Part shown: piece by piece, positions 1 through 6,985 of the stretch
Layout of the letters: each line of letters starts with the position of its first letter
How positions within the stretch are numbered: the first letter of the stretch is position 1
Assembly: GCA_002696885.1 (NCBI GenBank)
Contig: NZSO01000078.1
Location: forward strand, 3,726 to 11,693
From: Verrucomicrobiales bacterium
GTDB taxonomy: Bacteria > Verrucomicrobiota > Verrucomicrobiia > Verrucomicrobiales > DEV007
Direction: 5' to 3'
DNA length: 7,968 bases
Made by a program: the position numbers and the translations under genes
The notes under the pieces: model-generated
Databases searched by the model: none
The model's input: only the letters and a program-made list of their open reading frames with translations
Told to the model about the DNA's origin: nothing

Positions 1-1418
1 CGTCTAAAATTTTTTTTGTTAATTAATTCTAGGGACTCACTTCCGCTGTCACCATTTTCTAATTCACCGGAAACGTACAACATTGAATCACGAAGCATTT
101 CCGCAGAAAGCCTTCTTCTAGGAAAATAAGAGTAAAATTTGTTCTCCTCGTCTTTTAGACGTTTTTGTGAAGCCGCAAAAGAACTCTGCTTGTAAGTTGA
201 TGACAATAAGATCTGCTTAATTAAATTTTTAACAGACCATTCTTCTTCCATAAAAGTGACTGCTAAATAATCTAGTAACTCGGGGTGAGAAGGTAATGCC
301 CCTAGATTTCCAAAATTACTAGTAGTCCTAACAAGACCTTTACCAAATAGCAGTTGCCAAACCCTATTCACAGCTACCCTCGCAGTTAAAGGATTTTTTG
401 GATTCGCTATCGCGTTAGCAAGCTCCAACCTACCACTTCCATTACTAAATTTTTTGGATTTGCTATTCGATAAAATCTCAAGGAAACCTCTTGGAATTAC
501 ATCCCCCTTATCAGTAACGTCACCTCTATTAAAAATTGGCAGGTCTTGAATCTTACCATCAGCAACAACATGTATGTAGGTCTTGTCACCATTATTGTTT
601 AAAATTTCACGTTTATGTATTTTCGTGCTAGCAAACACACCTGCAAACGCATAGTAATCAGCAGCACTTATTGGGTCATACTTGTGGTCGTGACAACGCG
701 CACATGCAACGGTCAGAGCCATAAATCCACGACTAACAACATCAACACTATCTTCCCATTCTTCAGCCTTCACCTCAAGCCGACCGCGATCATAATACTG
801 AGGACCCAATCCAAGAAACCCTAGAGCAGCGAGATCTTTTTCCTCAACTCCATCAATCTGATCAGCAGCGAGCTGCATTCTAATAAATTCATCATATGGT
901 AAGTCATCATTAAAAGCTTTAATCACCCAATGTCTAAACTTGTGAGCGTGAGGGTAGAAAAACTTTTTATCATTTCCAACCTGATGAGCTTGATCTTCCG
1001 CATAGCGAGCAACATTCATCCAATAACTTGCCATCTTTTCTCCAAATTCGGGACGTTGGAGGAGGTGATCGATTAGCTTTTCATATTCTTTTTGATCATT
1101 AATATTTTTGTACCGTTCAACCTCATCAAAGGATGGAGGAATTCCAATAAGGTCAAAAAATAATCTTCTGATCAAAATTTTTGAAGTTGCTTCTTGCTCA
1201 GGCTTGAGACCATTTTTTTCAATCTCAAAAAGAATAAATCGATCGATGTCTCCTTTTACCCAATCAGAGCTAATGACTTCGGGAGGGGCACATTTTTGAG
1301 GTTCTATAAATGACCATAATTTTTCAGATCCATCCTTATTAGTAGAACTCTTTAATTTAGCCAAAGCCAAATCACCCACCAAAAAAGTAAAAAAAAGAAT
1401 TAAAATCAGTGGCCTCAT
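1..1418 (-). CDS. Exported DUF1549/DUF1553 protein (PSCyt2-PSD1 type), 3' end missing
   Basis: This gene starts at the ATG at 1418-1416 and leaves the window after about 472 codons with no stop, so the C-terminus is missing. The first 20 residues are a signal peptide: MRP, a hydrophobic run, and an ALA cleavage site. From about residue 33 the protein goes straight into the DUF1549 (PSCyt2) domain. Family hallmarks include the stretch ending RRLFFDLIGIPPSFDEV near residues 84-100, the WMNVARYAEDQ block near 133-143, and CARCHDHKYDPI near 239-250, a CxxCH haem-binding-like motif. The DUF1553 (PSD1) domain follows from about residue 330 (NPLTARVAVNRVW, LPSHPELLDYLA, RRRLSAEMLRDS). Many relatives carry an extra N-terminal cytochrome c (PSCyt1) domain, which is absent here. 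The biochemical role is not established; proteins of this type are often discussed with sulfatases and polysaccharide use. It lies 63 bases downstream of the selenoprotein gene on the same strand. Family assignment is firm, function unknown. Confidence 0.93.
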   Translation of the reverse strand, partial: MRPLILILFFTFLVGDLALAKLKSSTNKDGSEKLWSFIEPQKCAPPEVISSDWVKGDIDRFILFEIEKNGLKPEQEATSKILIRRLFFDLIGIPPSFDEVERYKNINDQKEYEKLIDHLLQRPEFGEKMASYWMNVARYAEDQAHQVGNDKKFFYPHAHKFRHWVIKAFNDDLPYDEFIRMQLAADQIDGVEEKDLAALGFLGLGPQYYDRGRLEVKAEEWEDSVDVVSRGFMALTVACARCHDHKYDPISAADYYAFAGVFASTKIHKREILNNNGDKTYIHVVADGKIQDLPIFNRGDVTDKGDVIPRGFLEILSNSKSKKFSNGSGRLELANAIANPKNPLTARVAVNRVWQLLFGKGLVRTTSNFGNLGALPSHPELLDYLAVTFMEEEWSVKNLIKQILLSSTYKQSSFAASQKRLKDEENKFYSYFPRRRLSAEMLRDSMLYVSGELENGDSGSESLELINKKNFR

Positions 1419-1422
1419 TCAA

Positions 1423-1438
1423 TTAATCAGATGATTAA
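1423..1438. repeat. 16-base palindrome just upstream of the DUF1553 gene start
   Basis: TTAATCA and TGATTAA are perfect inverted arms separated by two bases (GA). The site lies 5 to 20 bases upstream of the start codon at 1418, where a ribosome binding site would normally be, and no Shine-Dalgarno sequence is visible. The two-base spacer is too small for an RNA loop, so if the site is real it is more likely a DNA-binding operator. In such AT-rich DNA a palindrome of this size can arise by chance. Confidence 0.25.
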
Positions 1439-1481
1439 CATTAACAAACTAAATCCTTAAGCCAAATACAAAGATTATTTT

Positions 1482-3197
1482 TTATTGGGTAAAAGATTTT
1501 TTAGATTTGTATAACTGAAGCCGTAATTCGGCAGATTTTAGTTCTATGTCGTTTCCGTATAATTTTATAGCGTCTGAAACAATAGATACAGCAATATCAA
1601 AATTTCCACAGCTTGCCTCTGCAATCGATAATAGGTCCAAGTAATATGGATTTTTATTGTTTGTCATTAGGCATAACCTTTTTGCAAGAGCTCTGGCTTC
1701 TTGCGGTTTTCTAACAGTCGAATCTTTATCGGTAGCTAATATGTATGCAAGATTGTATGCAGCCTTTAGAGTTTTAGGAAAACGACTAAGTGTCTTTTTG
1801 TAGCCTTCAATGGCCCGTCTTGTATCACCCGAATCTCGGTAAGCATTAGCTGTCGCCAACATTTTCGATGCCTCATCTATCGGCATTCCAAGCCCTCCTT
1901 TAATGATCATAATCATTCTCATGACGTCTGGGTCATTGGGATATCTATTATTAAAATTCTGCAGGTATGCTAAAGCTTCTTTAGGTTGGTCAGCATCCAA
2001 AAATCGTGAACTAATCAATCTAGGGTCAGGTTTGGGTAAGGGGCTGATAAACAAACCCTCAAAAGGAAGAGCCAAAGCTCTTCTTTGCTCCGCATTAACG
2101 TCAAGCAACTTTAAATCTGATAAAATCTGATCAATTGAAACCTTACCTTTATAAATAACAGCCACCTCCCCAAATTCATCAATCAAGAAACTTGATGGCA
2201 CAGGTAAATCTGTCCATCGATCTAGTACACCCTTTTGAAAAAGATCCAAAGCACGAATACCTTCGGTAGAAATTGAGGAATGACTAAAAGGGTATTCCGA
2301 GGGCATCGAGTATTTCTCATCGACGTTAAACAAATGAACGTGAAGATCTGATTCTTTTATTTTCTTAATATTCTTGGACCACTCCTCAAGTTCTTCAAGA
2401 CACGGCTGACAAAGGGCCGACCATAAGTTAATTAACATCGGTTTTTTTATTTTCGGCAACTCTTTGATAGCTGGCAATGGAAGTTTAGAGGGAAGCACTA
2501 TTCTCGCTTCCTCTTCTTCAGGAGGAATATTTTGGTTAGATTTTGTCGTTGGATCTAATTTTGGCGATTGCACGGGGTATGCTATATCATCACCGTATTT
2601 AATTCTGTAGAATCCAGATTTCTTGATCTCTTTGACTTCGGACCTTTTCCCATCAGGCCAAACAACCAACACTTTGTTTAGCTTACCAATGCTTCCTAAT
2701 CCGAAATGCAAGTATGTTCCTGACTGAGAAAGAAAACCATCTCCAGCATAAACTGTACGAATAATTGGCTTGGATGATAAATCAGTCATAACATGAACTT
2801 CTGTGCCAATAGCATCTTTGTTCACGCTCACACCATCCCCCTCTAGTTTGATACCCAACCAATCAGCTTTCTTCATGGAGCGATTCTCAAGTAACCTTAT
2901 TCTAGGAGCATTACGACAACTCACCCAGACATCAAGATCTCCATCAAAATCCCAATCAGTTGTTATAAGAGCTCTAGCATCATCTGGAAAGTCAAATCCA
3001 GAAATTGAAGAGTTATCAGCAAAACCCTGACCTTTACAATTAATAAAAGCACAGTTCCGCTCTCTTCCACTAAAAGACTTATCCTGATGCAAAAGACGAT
3101 TTAGAGCTCTCCACCCTTGTTTATATTTTAATGATTTTTTTTCACTAACATCAACACTATTAGGGGATTGCGACACGACCTGTCGCCAATAAACGCT
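1482..3197 (-). other. Region after the UGA: last FG-GAP blade, ASPIC/UnbV, thioredoxin-like and TPR domains
   Basis: The seven codons from 3197 to 3177 read SVYWRQV and run without a break into VSQSPNSVD. A gene caller would start this ORF at GTG 3176, but that GTG lies inside the predicted hairpin, has no proper Shine-Dalgarno sequence, and would give a cytoplasmic protein with no signal peptide although its FG-GAP/ASPIC relatives are exported. Numbering from that GTG: an FG-GAP blade with DWDFDGDLD at 74-82; ASPIC/UnbV at about 106-183 (NKDAIGTEV, GDGFLSQSGTYLHFGLG, VVWPDGKRSEV); thioredoxin-like at about 245-355 with LWSALCQPCLEEL, where CQPC takes the place of the catalytic CxxC; and TPR-like helices at about 387-550 (ATANAYRDSGDTRRAIEGYKK). 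It makes structural sense only as a continuation of the upstream region. Confidence 0.8.
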
Positions 3198-5087
3198 TCA
3201 CAAGTCACCTGTATCAGGAGCCGTAATAAATCCATTTGCAACTAGAATATCAAGCCAGCCATCGTTATCAATATCGGCAAATCGAGAACCCCAAGCCCAA
3301 CGCCCCATGGTAACATTTGCGACTTGGCTAACATCCTTAAAGGGTTTACCCGAAACACCTTGAAATAAAGAATTACCACGGGCATGTCTACGATAATTAT
3401 TTATCAAATCAATATTAGCATCTGACTTAAATTGTCTTTGATATGTGATTCTGTTCCCTGCAGAAGAAAACATGTTGCTCACATACAAGTCAGAAATTCC
3501 ATCCCTATCATAATCACCCCAACTCACTGACATTCCTGCCGACATATCCTCTACCCCTAACTCTTTAGCCACGTCCACAAACTGACCATCATTATTTTGA
3601 TAAAGGTTATTTCTTCCATAATCATTAGCCACGTACAAATCTAAGTCGCCGTCTTGATCATAGTCATGCCAACTAGAAGCAAAACTAAATCGGTCGTTAT
3701 TTTGGTTTAAGCCACACTCCTCAGTGATTTCAGTAAAATTCCACTTACCATCGTTCCTAAGCATCTTATTCTTTCCACCGTTCTTTGCATCGTGATAAGG
3801 CATTGGCTCTCCCATGACACCAGATTCACCTTCAGGACCAGAGGGAGGATTGTAACCACATAGAAAAACATCAAGGTCACCATCATTATCAAAATCAGCA
3901 GAACTTATGGAAAACGTCTGAGCATGTGTCCCTAAGCCCAAAGCCAACTCAAACTTCATATTTCCAATATTATCCATGAACAAGATTTTAAAGTTTTGTG
4001 AGATTGCGATGTCTTTGTCTCCATCGTTATCGAAATCAAGAATTAATGCGCTAGCGCAGTAATCCAGCCAACCAGTATTACTTAATTTCGTAATATCTTT
4101 TAAAGACCCATCAGACTGTCTCAAAAACAAACGGTTTGGTAATCCGCCTTGCTGACAAACGTATAAGTCATCAAGACCATCACCATTAACATCACCTAGA
4201 GCAATGCCATGATTAGCAACCACATCAAGACCGTAATCACGGGTAATACGAGACCTCCAATGGTCAGTGGACTTCAAGAACTGATTTTTGTAAGCATAAT
4301 CATCTTTAAAAATAGAACGCGTGACATCAACAAACAATTTTTGATTAACTTCCCCTCCTCGACTAATCTCCTCATATGATAAAAGGTTAATTCCAATTAG
4401 TTTTGGTGAATCATATGAAAGAGTCCATATAGTTTCCCATTCAGAGTTAATTTGGCAAAATTTTCCATTTGAATCACCAGAAATATTAACCAACACCCTT
4501 CCTTTAAATGCATTGTCAGATTTTTTTCCGGATGAATCTAATTGATCAATTTTATAAAGTTTAAGAGCAACCTTTTCTGGTCCTTTAGAGAAAAATAAAA
4601 GTAAATTATCAATAGCATCTTTTAGAGATGACACCTTTAAATCACTAGAACCACCACTCTTGACAATAAATTCATCATTTTTGTAAATTTGGCGTAAGAC
4701 ATCAGACCTCAATAAAGTACCTTTATAATCATTTGCACCGACACCCTTTAGGTCACTTTCTTGAATGGAAGATTTACCTATCATCATTGAGGCAAGCTCC
4801 TTAAGTTTCTTCGTAGCTAGCTCATTAAGCACTTCTGAATCCCAACCATCCTCTTTCGGGTCAATTCTTCTCCAGGCGTCTTGTAGAGGAGCTATAACTT
4901 TTCGGTTCTCAAGCCCAGGAGCAACAATCATTCCTTCGATGATCTTATCATGTTTTTCGTCTGACAATTTTGAAACTTTTTCCTGATCCGAACAACCTGA
5001 CAAAAAAACCATTGAAGCGATCACCGAAATTCCATGAAAATTGGAAAAACAAAATGCGTAGGCTGATCTTAAAAAAGAAACCTTCAT
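1482..5087 (-). CDS. Predicted selenoprotein: FG-GAP/ASPIC-UnbV, thioredoxin-like and TPR lipoprotein with in-frame UGA (Sec)
   Basis: I read one gene of 1201 residues from ATG 5087 to TAA 1482, with the TGA at 3198-3200 decoded as selenocysteine 630. Domain order: lipoprotein signal peptide with lipobox LSGC (Cys32); a domain of unknown fold to about residue 285; seven calcium-binding-like DxDxDGxxD repeats at 299, 351, 398, 475, 525, 605 and about 711, as in FG-GAP/VCBS propellers; Sec630 before the last repeat; an ASPIC/UnbV domain about 743-820; an acidic/proline linker; a thioredoxin-like domain about 880-1000 with CQPC at 893-896 and the expected PSSFLID strand; then TPR-like helices about 1024-1190. 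The last FG-GAP repeat and the ASPIC domain lie after the TGA, so the stop would split one natural domain array. The SECIS-like hairpin after the UGA is a separate entry. It should be exported and lipid-anchored. Substrate and activity are unknown. Without readthrough it would be two ORFs, 5087-3198 (629 aa) and 3176-1482 (564 aa, GTG start). Confidence 0.85.
3167..3190 (-). promoter_or_regulatory. Bacterial SECIS-like hairpin directly after the in-frame UGA
   Basis: On the coding strand, counted from the base after UGA, GCGACA (12-17) pairs perfectly with UGUCGC (23-28) around the five-base loop GGUCG (18-22). One bulged G (11) separates this from three further pairs, AUU (8-10) with AAU (29-31). 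Known bacterial SECIS elements are short hairpins inside the coding region with G and GU in the apical loop roughly 16-37 nt after the UGA. From memory, E. coli fdhF has AGGUCU in its loop with GGU about 19-21 nt after the UGA; here AGGUCG has GGU at 18-20. The element would recruit SelB with Sec-tRNA. The match was made by eye and no folding energy was computed. Confidence 0.83.
3198..3200 (-). other. In-frame TGA predicted to encode selenocysteine (residue 630)
   Basis: The plus strand reads tca, hence TGA on the coding strand, in frame with 629 codons before it and 571 codons plus a TAA after it. The local protein context is TGDL-U-SVYWRQVV. The neighbouring residues on both sides read as ordinary family sequence. 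TGA acts as a stop at 6227-6229 for yqeY, so TGA is not globally reassigned here. Alternatives are a nonsense mutation or a sequencing error; the hairpin directly downstream favours selenocysteine. Confidence 0.82.
3198..5087 (-). other. Region before the UGA: lipobox plus six FG-GAP/VCBS repeats (629 residues)
   Basis: This is the part of the selenoprotein gene that would be made if the UGA stopped translation. It has a long signal peptide ending SVIASMVFLSGC, so the mature protein should start with lipidated Cys32. Residues 33-285 show no recognised domain and carry several charged segments. From residue 290 there are six DxDxDGxxD loops with hydrophobic strands after each (LYV, IAI, VFL, LYV, LYV, ILV), the usual pattern of FG-GAP/VCBS propeller blades and of CRTAC1-like bacterial proteins. 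It ends FITAPDTGDL directly after the sixth blade, an unnatural end for this family, which normally continues into a further blade and an ASPIC/UnbV domain. The start codon has no visible Shine-Dalgarno sequence. A gene caller would report this as a complete lipoprotein; I regard it as the N-terminal half. Confidence 0.8.
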
Positions 5088-5089
5088 AA

Positions 5090-5121
5090 TTGGTCATAGA
5101 ATAACACTTCTAAACGACCAA
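5090..5121. repeat. Interrupted hairpin immediately upstream of the selenoprotein gene start
   Basis: TTGGTC (5090-5095) pairs with GACCAA (5116-5121), and inside it TAGAA (5097-5101) pairs with TTCTA (5108-5112) around a six-base loop, giving 6 plus 5 base pairs with a small internal loop. It sits 3 bases from the start codon at 5087 and fills over half of the gap after the DUF3592 gene. It lacks a following T tract on either strand, so it is not a classical terminator. It could limit ribosome access to the lipoprotein start, or be an operator. This is based on pairing only. Confidence 0.4.
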
Positions 5122-5142
5122 ATGTAAAGAATTTGCTTAAGC

Positions 5143-5655
5143 TTAACTTACCTGACCCTTGAAATTAAATCGTTTAATACCATTAAAAATGATACCCAAC
5201 CCTGCCACTACAAAAAGACCAGGAAACCATATTGTATAAAGAGGCGCCAAGGTTCCATGCTTTAATATGGCTATGTTCGGGGCTTGGGGATTAACCCAAC
5301 AATCAACTGTTTCATCTTTAGAGTATGATTTAATTTTTTTTTCTGCTCTTCCTTTATCAGAACTTGGGCCATCTACTCGTTTGATCAATGTTCCTAAGTA
5401 ATTTTTATTTTGGTACCGATATTGGTATTCCACAACAGGTGTGTATTGAAAAGGACTGTTAGGGGTTGGTCGAGATTCAACTATTTCTACCTTTAGCATT
5501 TTGGCAGGCACCCTATCCCAAGATCTTGTTTCTTTTGCTCTTCCATAGGCAACCAAAAGAACATAAACGAAAATTAAACCGAGAAAAACAATCGATAATC
5601 CAAACAAAACAGTTCCTACGAATGCAGCTAGACTATTTGGTTCACTTTTACTCAT
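5143..5655 (-). CDS. DUF3592 membrane protein
   Basis: This is a 170-residue protein with an N-terminal membrane segment at about residues 9-36 and a second at about 139-160, near the C-terminus, enclosing a soluble domain of about 100 residues. The soluble part matches the DUF3592 pattern: SWDRVPAKMLKVEIVES at its start, a YTPVVEYQYRYQNKNYLGT strand pair, and the closing motif YSKDETVDCWVNPQAPNIAIL, in which a target such as 'YkpGdkVtvyYdPknP..a.L' is typical. The function of the family is unknown. The start is the ATG at 5655, which gives the full first membrane helix; no Shine-Dalgarno sequence precedes it. It is the first gene of the minus-strand block, 55 bases before the selenoprotein gene, so co-transcription is possible. 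A role as a partner of that lipoprotein is speculation. Nothing appears truncated. Confidence 0.85.
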   Translation of the reverse strand: MSKSEPNSLAAFVGTVLFGLSIVFLGLIFVYVLLVAYGRAKETRSWDRVPAKMLKVEIVESRPTPNSPFQYTPVVEYQYRYQNKNYLGTLIKRVDGPSSDKGRAEKKIKSYSKDETVDCWVNPQAPNIAILKHGTLAPLYTIWFPGLFVVAGLGIIFNGIKRFNFKGQVS

Positions 5656-5776
5656 TAATTCAAAATGTAATTAAACATAAAAAACCAACGATTGTCTTAT
5701 GAAAAAAGACTTATTTGCTATCAGGTTAATTATTTATTATTAATAGGAATCTAATAATTAATAAGAAAATTAACTA
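5656..5776. promoter_or_regulatory. AT-rich divergent promoter region between the DUF3592 gene and yqeY
   Basis: These 121 bases lie between two start codons facing away from each other, so promoters for both directions are expected here. For the minus strand, AAGACA (5698-5693) and TTTAAT (5675-5670) with a 17-base spacer resemble -35 and -10 boxes; this would give a very short leader before 5655. For the plus strand, TTGCTA (5715-5720) and TATTAA (5738-5743), also 17 bases apart, are a weak candidate. ATTATTA (5736-5742) and TAATAAT (5752-5758) form an inverted repeat that could be an operator or simple AT bias. The boxes were judged by eye and individually are weak. Confidence 0.4.
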
Positions 5777-6229
5777 ATGTCATTATCTGATAAAATTACC
5801 TCCGACATAAAAGACGCCATGCGGGCTAAGGACTCGACAAAACTTGCCGTCCTAAGATCTCTCAAAACGGCGCTTACTAATTACACAATAGAAAAACATG
5901 GTGCCGATGGTAAACTTGAAACCGGTGAGGAAATTGGAGTTGTGCGTACCGCTATTAAACAGAGACAGGATTCAATTGAGAAATTTGAAGAAGCAGGAAG
6001 AAATGAGCTCGCAGAAAATGAGAAGCTCGAAGCGAGCATCTTAGAAGAGTATTTGCCAGCCGCGTTAAGTGAAGATGAAATTTCAGATTTGATCAATGAG
6101 GCGATCCAGGAAACTGGAGCTAGCTCAAGAAAAGAAATGGGTCAAGTCATGAAGCTACTCCAAAGCAGAACAGAGGGAAGAGTCGATAACAAAACTCTCT
6201 CCTCCGGAGTTATGGAACGCCTATCTTGA
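5777..6229 (+). CDS. yqeY: GatB/YqeY domain protein
   Basis: This 150-residue protein has the usual length and full pattern of the YqeY family (GatB/YqeY domain). The N-terminal helices read MSLSDKITSDIKDAMRAKDSTKLAVLRSLKTAL, followed by the conserved block around AIKQRQDSIEKFEEAGRNELAENE, then EEYLPAALSEDEISDLI, and near the C-terminus the conserved MGQVMKLL segment. YqeY resembles the tail domain of the GatB subunit of the tRNA-dependent amidotransferase, which contacts tRNA; the role of the free-standing protein is not settled. It is cytoplasmic. The ATG start gives the canonical N-terminus, but no Shine-Dalgarno sequence is seen before it. Its TGA stop directly abuts the GTG of ispD, so the two are very likely one operon. 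This natural TGA stop at normal family length is useful evidence that TGA is a stop codon in this genome. Confidence 0.95.
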   Translation: MSLSDKITSDIKDAMRAKDSTKLAVLRSLKTALTNYTIEKHGADGKLETGEEIGVVRTAIKQRQDSIEKFEEAGRNELAENEKLEASILEEYLPAALSEDEISDLINEAIQETGASSRKEMGQVMKLLQSRTEGRVDNKTLSSGVMERLS

Positions 6230-6913
6230 GTGAAACAAGATCTAAATAAAAATGTATCCGCTATAATAGTGGCGGGTGGCTCAAGCACCAGAATGGGCTT
6301 TGATAAAATTTTCGCTAAGCTTGGTGATAAATCTGTAATTGAACATTCAATATGCGCCTTCTTAAACTGCGACTTTATCAATGACATAATTCTGGTCATT
6401 AATGAAAATACAGCCACTCAACTGGATGAGCTTATTGTCTCTATGAAAACAGACATAGAAATAAAAATTGTTCTTGGAGGGGAGACGAGAAAAAACTCAG
6501 TTAATAATGGCTTAAAAAAATTAGACCAAAGCTGTGATTTTGTTGCAATACATGACGGTGCTAGACCGTGGATAAATCCGAGGCAAATACAAAGGGTACT
6601 ACAAGAAGCAAAAAAAATTGGAGCTGCAGCCAGTGGCAGACCTCTAACAGATACGATTAAAAAATGTGACAATAACAACATTGTTTCCGAAAGCATCTCT
6701 CGTGAAAACGTGTGGGCAATGGAAACACCTCAAATCTTTGATCGAGAAATCATAACTCAAGCTTATGATGAAATACTTAAAAAAAATATTGAGGTCACTG
6801 ATGAAGTATCAGCCGTAACATATTTTGGAAAACCAGTTAAAATTGTGCAAAATGAATGGATTAATCCGAAGGTTACTTTTCCTGAGGATTTGAACTTAAT
6901 AGCACCTTCATAG
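6230..6913 (+). CDS. ispD: 2-C-methyl-D-erythritol 4-phosphate cytidylyltransferase
   Basis: IspD joins CTP and 2-C-methyl-D-erythritol 4-phosphate to give CDP-methylerythritol and pyrophosphate, the third step of the MEP (non-mevalonate) isoprenoid pathway in the cytoplasm. The protein is 227 residues, the normal length. Visible motifs: the nucleotide-binding loop AGGSSTRMGFDK at 15-26, with the catalytic-type Arg21 and Lys26; GGETRKNSVNNGL at 83-95; HDGARP at 108-113, with the metal-binding Asp109; RPLTDTIKK at 137-145; ETPQIF at 165-170; TDEVSAV at 190-196; and KVTFPEDL at 214-221. All key positions expected from E. coli IspD appear to be present, so it should be active. The GTG start at 6230 follows the yqeY stop with no gap, and the only nearby ATG is out of frame. 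Translation probably depends on coupling to yqeY. No ispF follows, unlike in many bacteria. Confidence 0.96.
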   Translation: MKQDLNKNVSAIIVAGGSSTRMGFDKIFAKLGDKSVIEHSICAFLNCDFINDIILVINENTATQLDELIVSMKTDIEIKIVLGGETRKNSVNNGLKKLDQSCDFVAIHDGARPWINPRQIQRVLQEAKKIGAAASGRPLTDTIKKCDNNNIVSESISRENVWAMETPQIFDREIITQAYDEILKKNIEVTDEVSAVTYFGKPVKIVQNEWINPKVTFPEDLNLIAPS

Positions 6914-6922
6914 TTGGATAGT

Positions 6923-6950
6923 TTGATGGCTGATAATAAAAAATTCTAAT
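6923..6950 (+). promoter_or_regulatory. Candidate promoter for the VIT/VWA gene
   Basis: TTGATG (6923-6928) and TCTAAT (6945-6950) are 16 bases apart and match the sigma-70-type boxes at four and five of six positions. Transcription would start near 6957, inside the loop of the inverted repeat at 6943-6984, leaving a leader of about 25-30 bases. The gap after ispD (about 70 bases) leaves room for an independent promoter. This was judged by eye only. Confidence 0.3.
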
Positions 6951-6984
6951 AAACTGAGGGAGTAGAACGTTCAGTTATTAGAAT
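6943..6984. repeat. Long inverted repeat reaching into the VIT/VWA start codon
   Basis: The left arm (6943-6957) and right arm (6971-6984) are complementary over 14 base pairs, with a single bulged A in the left arm, around a 13-base loop that begins GGGAG. The right arm covers the first two bases of the ATG at 6983 and ends just before the ATG at 6986. There is no T tract after it, so it does not look like a normal intrinsic terminator for ispD. It may be an RNA element occluding the start, or, if transcription begins near 6957, a DNA operator. The purine-rich loop is too far (over 20 bases) from the start to be a normal Shine-Dalgarno sequence in linear RNA. Confidence 0.55.
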
Positions 6985-6985
6985 G

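Noticed and set aside
615..1299. Plus-strand ORFs of 60-70 codons inside the DUF1549/DUF1553 gene
   Set aside because: They are antisense to a gene with clear conserved motifs and show no recognisable protein features.
3174..3200. Reading 3198-5087 and 1482-3176 as two separate, complete genes
   Set aside because: Both are in one frame, the intervening codons look coding, the FG-GAP/ASPIC array would be split mid-domain, the second product would lack a signal peptide, and its GTG start lies in a hairpin without a Shine-Dalgarno sequence.
3198..3200. Simple nonsense mutation (pseudogene) at the TGA
   Set aside because: It cannot be fully excluded, but the rest of the 3.6-kb gene is intact with conserved domain motifs and no other lesion, and the hairpin is placed exactly where a SECIS is needed.
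5692..5710. GTCTT/AAGAC inverted repeat in the divergent region as a terminator
   Set aside because: It has only five base pairs, lies between two divergent starts where no transcript should end, and overlaps a candidate promoter box.
3198..6229. Alternative genetic code with TGA as Trp or Gly
   Set aside because: TGA ends yqeY at its normal family length, directly before the ispD start, and TGG is used for Trp throughout. Only one internal TGA is present in the window's genes.
6926..6949. Seven-codon ORF (ATG to TAA) between ispD and the VIT/VWA gene as a leader peptide
   Set aside because: It is too short to judge, has no Shine-Dalgarno sequence and no run of regulatory codons; AT-rich spacers yield such ORFs by chance.
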